From Chloroflexota bacterium (GTDB lineage: Bacteria > Chloroflexota > Anaerolineae > Anaerolineales > UBA4823): 5,753 nt of DNA. A program made the position numbers and the translations under genes. The notes beneath the pieces are model-generated. The model worked only from the letters and a program-made list of their open reading frames with translations, was not told where the DNA came from and made no database searches. Location: assembly GCA_012798185.1 (NCBI GenBank), contig JAAZNS010000349.1:1-5753 (forward strand), written 5' to 3'. This document shows positions 5,626 to 5,753 of this stretch, in pieces; the first letter of the stretch is position 1, and each line of letters opens with the position of its first letter.

Positions 5626-5699
5626 TAGACAATCAATAAACGAATCGTTGGCCGGACATGTAACTGCTGGATTCGCAGTATGCTTGTCCGGCTTTTTTT
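5626..5699 (+). ncRNA. Possible small RNA or leader of about 74 nt between promoter and terminator
   Basis: The interval from the expected start of the candidate promoter to the end of the T-run contains no significant ORF and folds into a two-part hairpin. GAATC at 5642-5646, ahead of the stem, can also pair with GATTC at 5670-5674 in the apical loop, allowing a pseudoknot. It could be a stand-alone small RNA or a transcription-attenuation leader of a gene beyond the window. No known RNA family was recognised. Confidence 0.25.
5651..5699 (+). terminator. Strong intrinsic terminator
   Basis: GCCGGACA (5651-5658) pairs perfectly with TGTCCGGC (5685-5692), followed at once by seven T (5693-5699). 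Inside, ACTGC (5663-5667) pairs with GCAGT (5675-5679) around a 7-nt loop. The T-run is only on the + strand side; the other side reads AACGATTCG, so it acts on rightward transcription. It lies about 560 bp after arsC, so it either ends a long arsC transcript or serves the short candidate RNA starting near 5626. Confidence 0.85.
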
Positions 5700-5753
5700 A
5701 TGTAAATCACCCCTTGATTGGAAATGGGGTAAAGGAGCTGTACCTGGTCGTCA

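Noticed and set aside
5649..5692. On the - strand, GCCGGAC...GTCCGGCCA resembles a tRNA acceptor stem ending in CCA.
   Set aside because: Only about 44 nt in total, with no D arm, anticodon arm or T arm in the right order; a terminator with a T-run explains it better.
5709..5730. ACCCC...GGGGT hairpin just after the strong terminator.
   Set aside because: Only 5 bp with a 12-nt loop and no T-run; too weak to call a feature.
5714..5753. A TTG-initiated open frame (LIGNGVKELYLVV) running off the right edge, with AAAGGAG at 5731-5737.
   Set aside because: No ribosome binding site before the TTG, AAAGGAG is not followed by ATG, GTG or TTG in the window, and only 13 codons are visible. A - strand frame here is also open, so neither can be preferred.
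1..5753. CRISPR arrays, insertion sequences, transposases, integrase sites and rRNA/tRNA genes.
   Set aside because: No regularly spaced repeats, transposase-like reading frames, terminal inverted repeats or RNA gene signatures were seen.

Overview
The window looks like an accessory metal(loid)/oxyanion-handling locus from a bacterium. All recognisable genes are on the + strand. Base composition is near half GC by eye, and most genes have clear AGGAG-type ribosome binding sites. The gene content (redox-disulfide protein plus ArsP-type permease, zinc-finger FmdE proteins, thioredoxin-linked ArsC) would fit an anaerobic or thermophilic lineage such as Anaerolineae (Chloroflexota). That taxonomic guess is inference only; there is no rRNA or marker gene here.

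Layout. Positions 1-107 hold the 3' end of a small thioredoxin-like redox-disulfide protein. An 85-bp spacer follows, with a strong hairpin and a TGAATA-type palindrome. Then comes a tight four-gene cluster with gaps of 21, 11 and 15 bp: an ArsP/DUF318-family permease (193-1239), an FmdE-domain protein (1261-1863), a TauE/SafE-family anion exporter (1875-2630) and a second FmdE-domain protein (2646-3251). A 99-bp gap with a long inverted repeat separates this from a two-domain chromate transporter (3351-4586). After 83 bp there is a thioredoxin-coupled arsenate reductase (4670-5092). The last 660 bp carry no convincing gene. They contain small ORFs that may be gene debris, and near the end a good -10 element followed at short distance by a strong intrinsic terminator, which could be a small RNA or a leader/attenuator.

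How it may work together. ArsC would reduce arsenate to arsenite using thioredoxin. The ArsP-type permease and its redox partner are the only arsenic-type exporter visible; no ArsB or Acr3 gene is in the window. ChrA and TauE would move chromate/sulfate-like and sulfite/organosulfonate-like anions. The role of the two FmdE proteins is unknown. Their placement around TauE, immediately after the permease, is the most unusual aspect: it suggests a metal- or thiol-binding partner for the transporters, not a part in methanofuran chemistry. No regulator (ArsR) is visible in the window.
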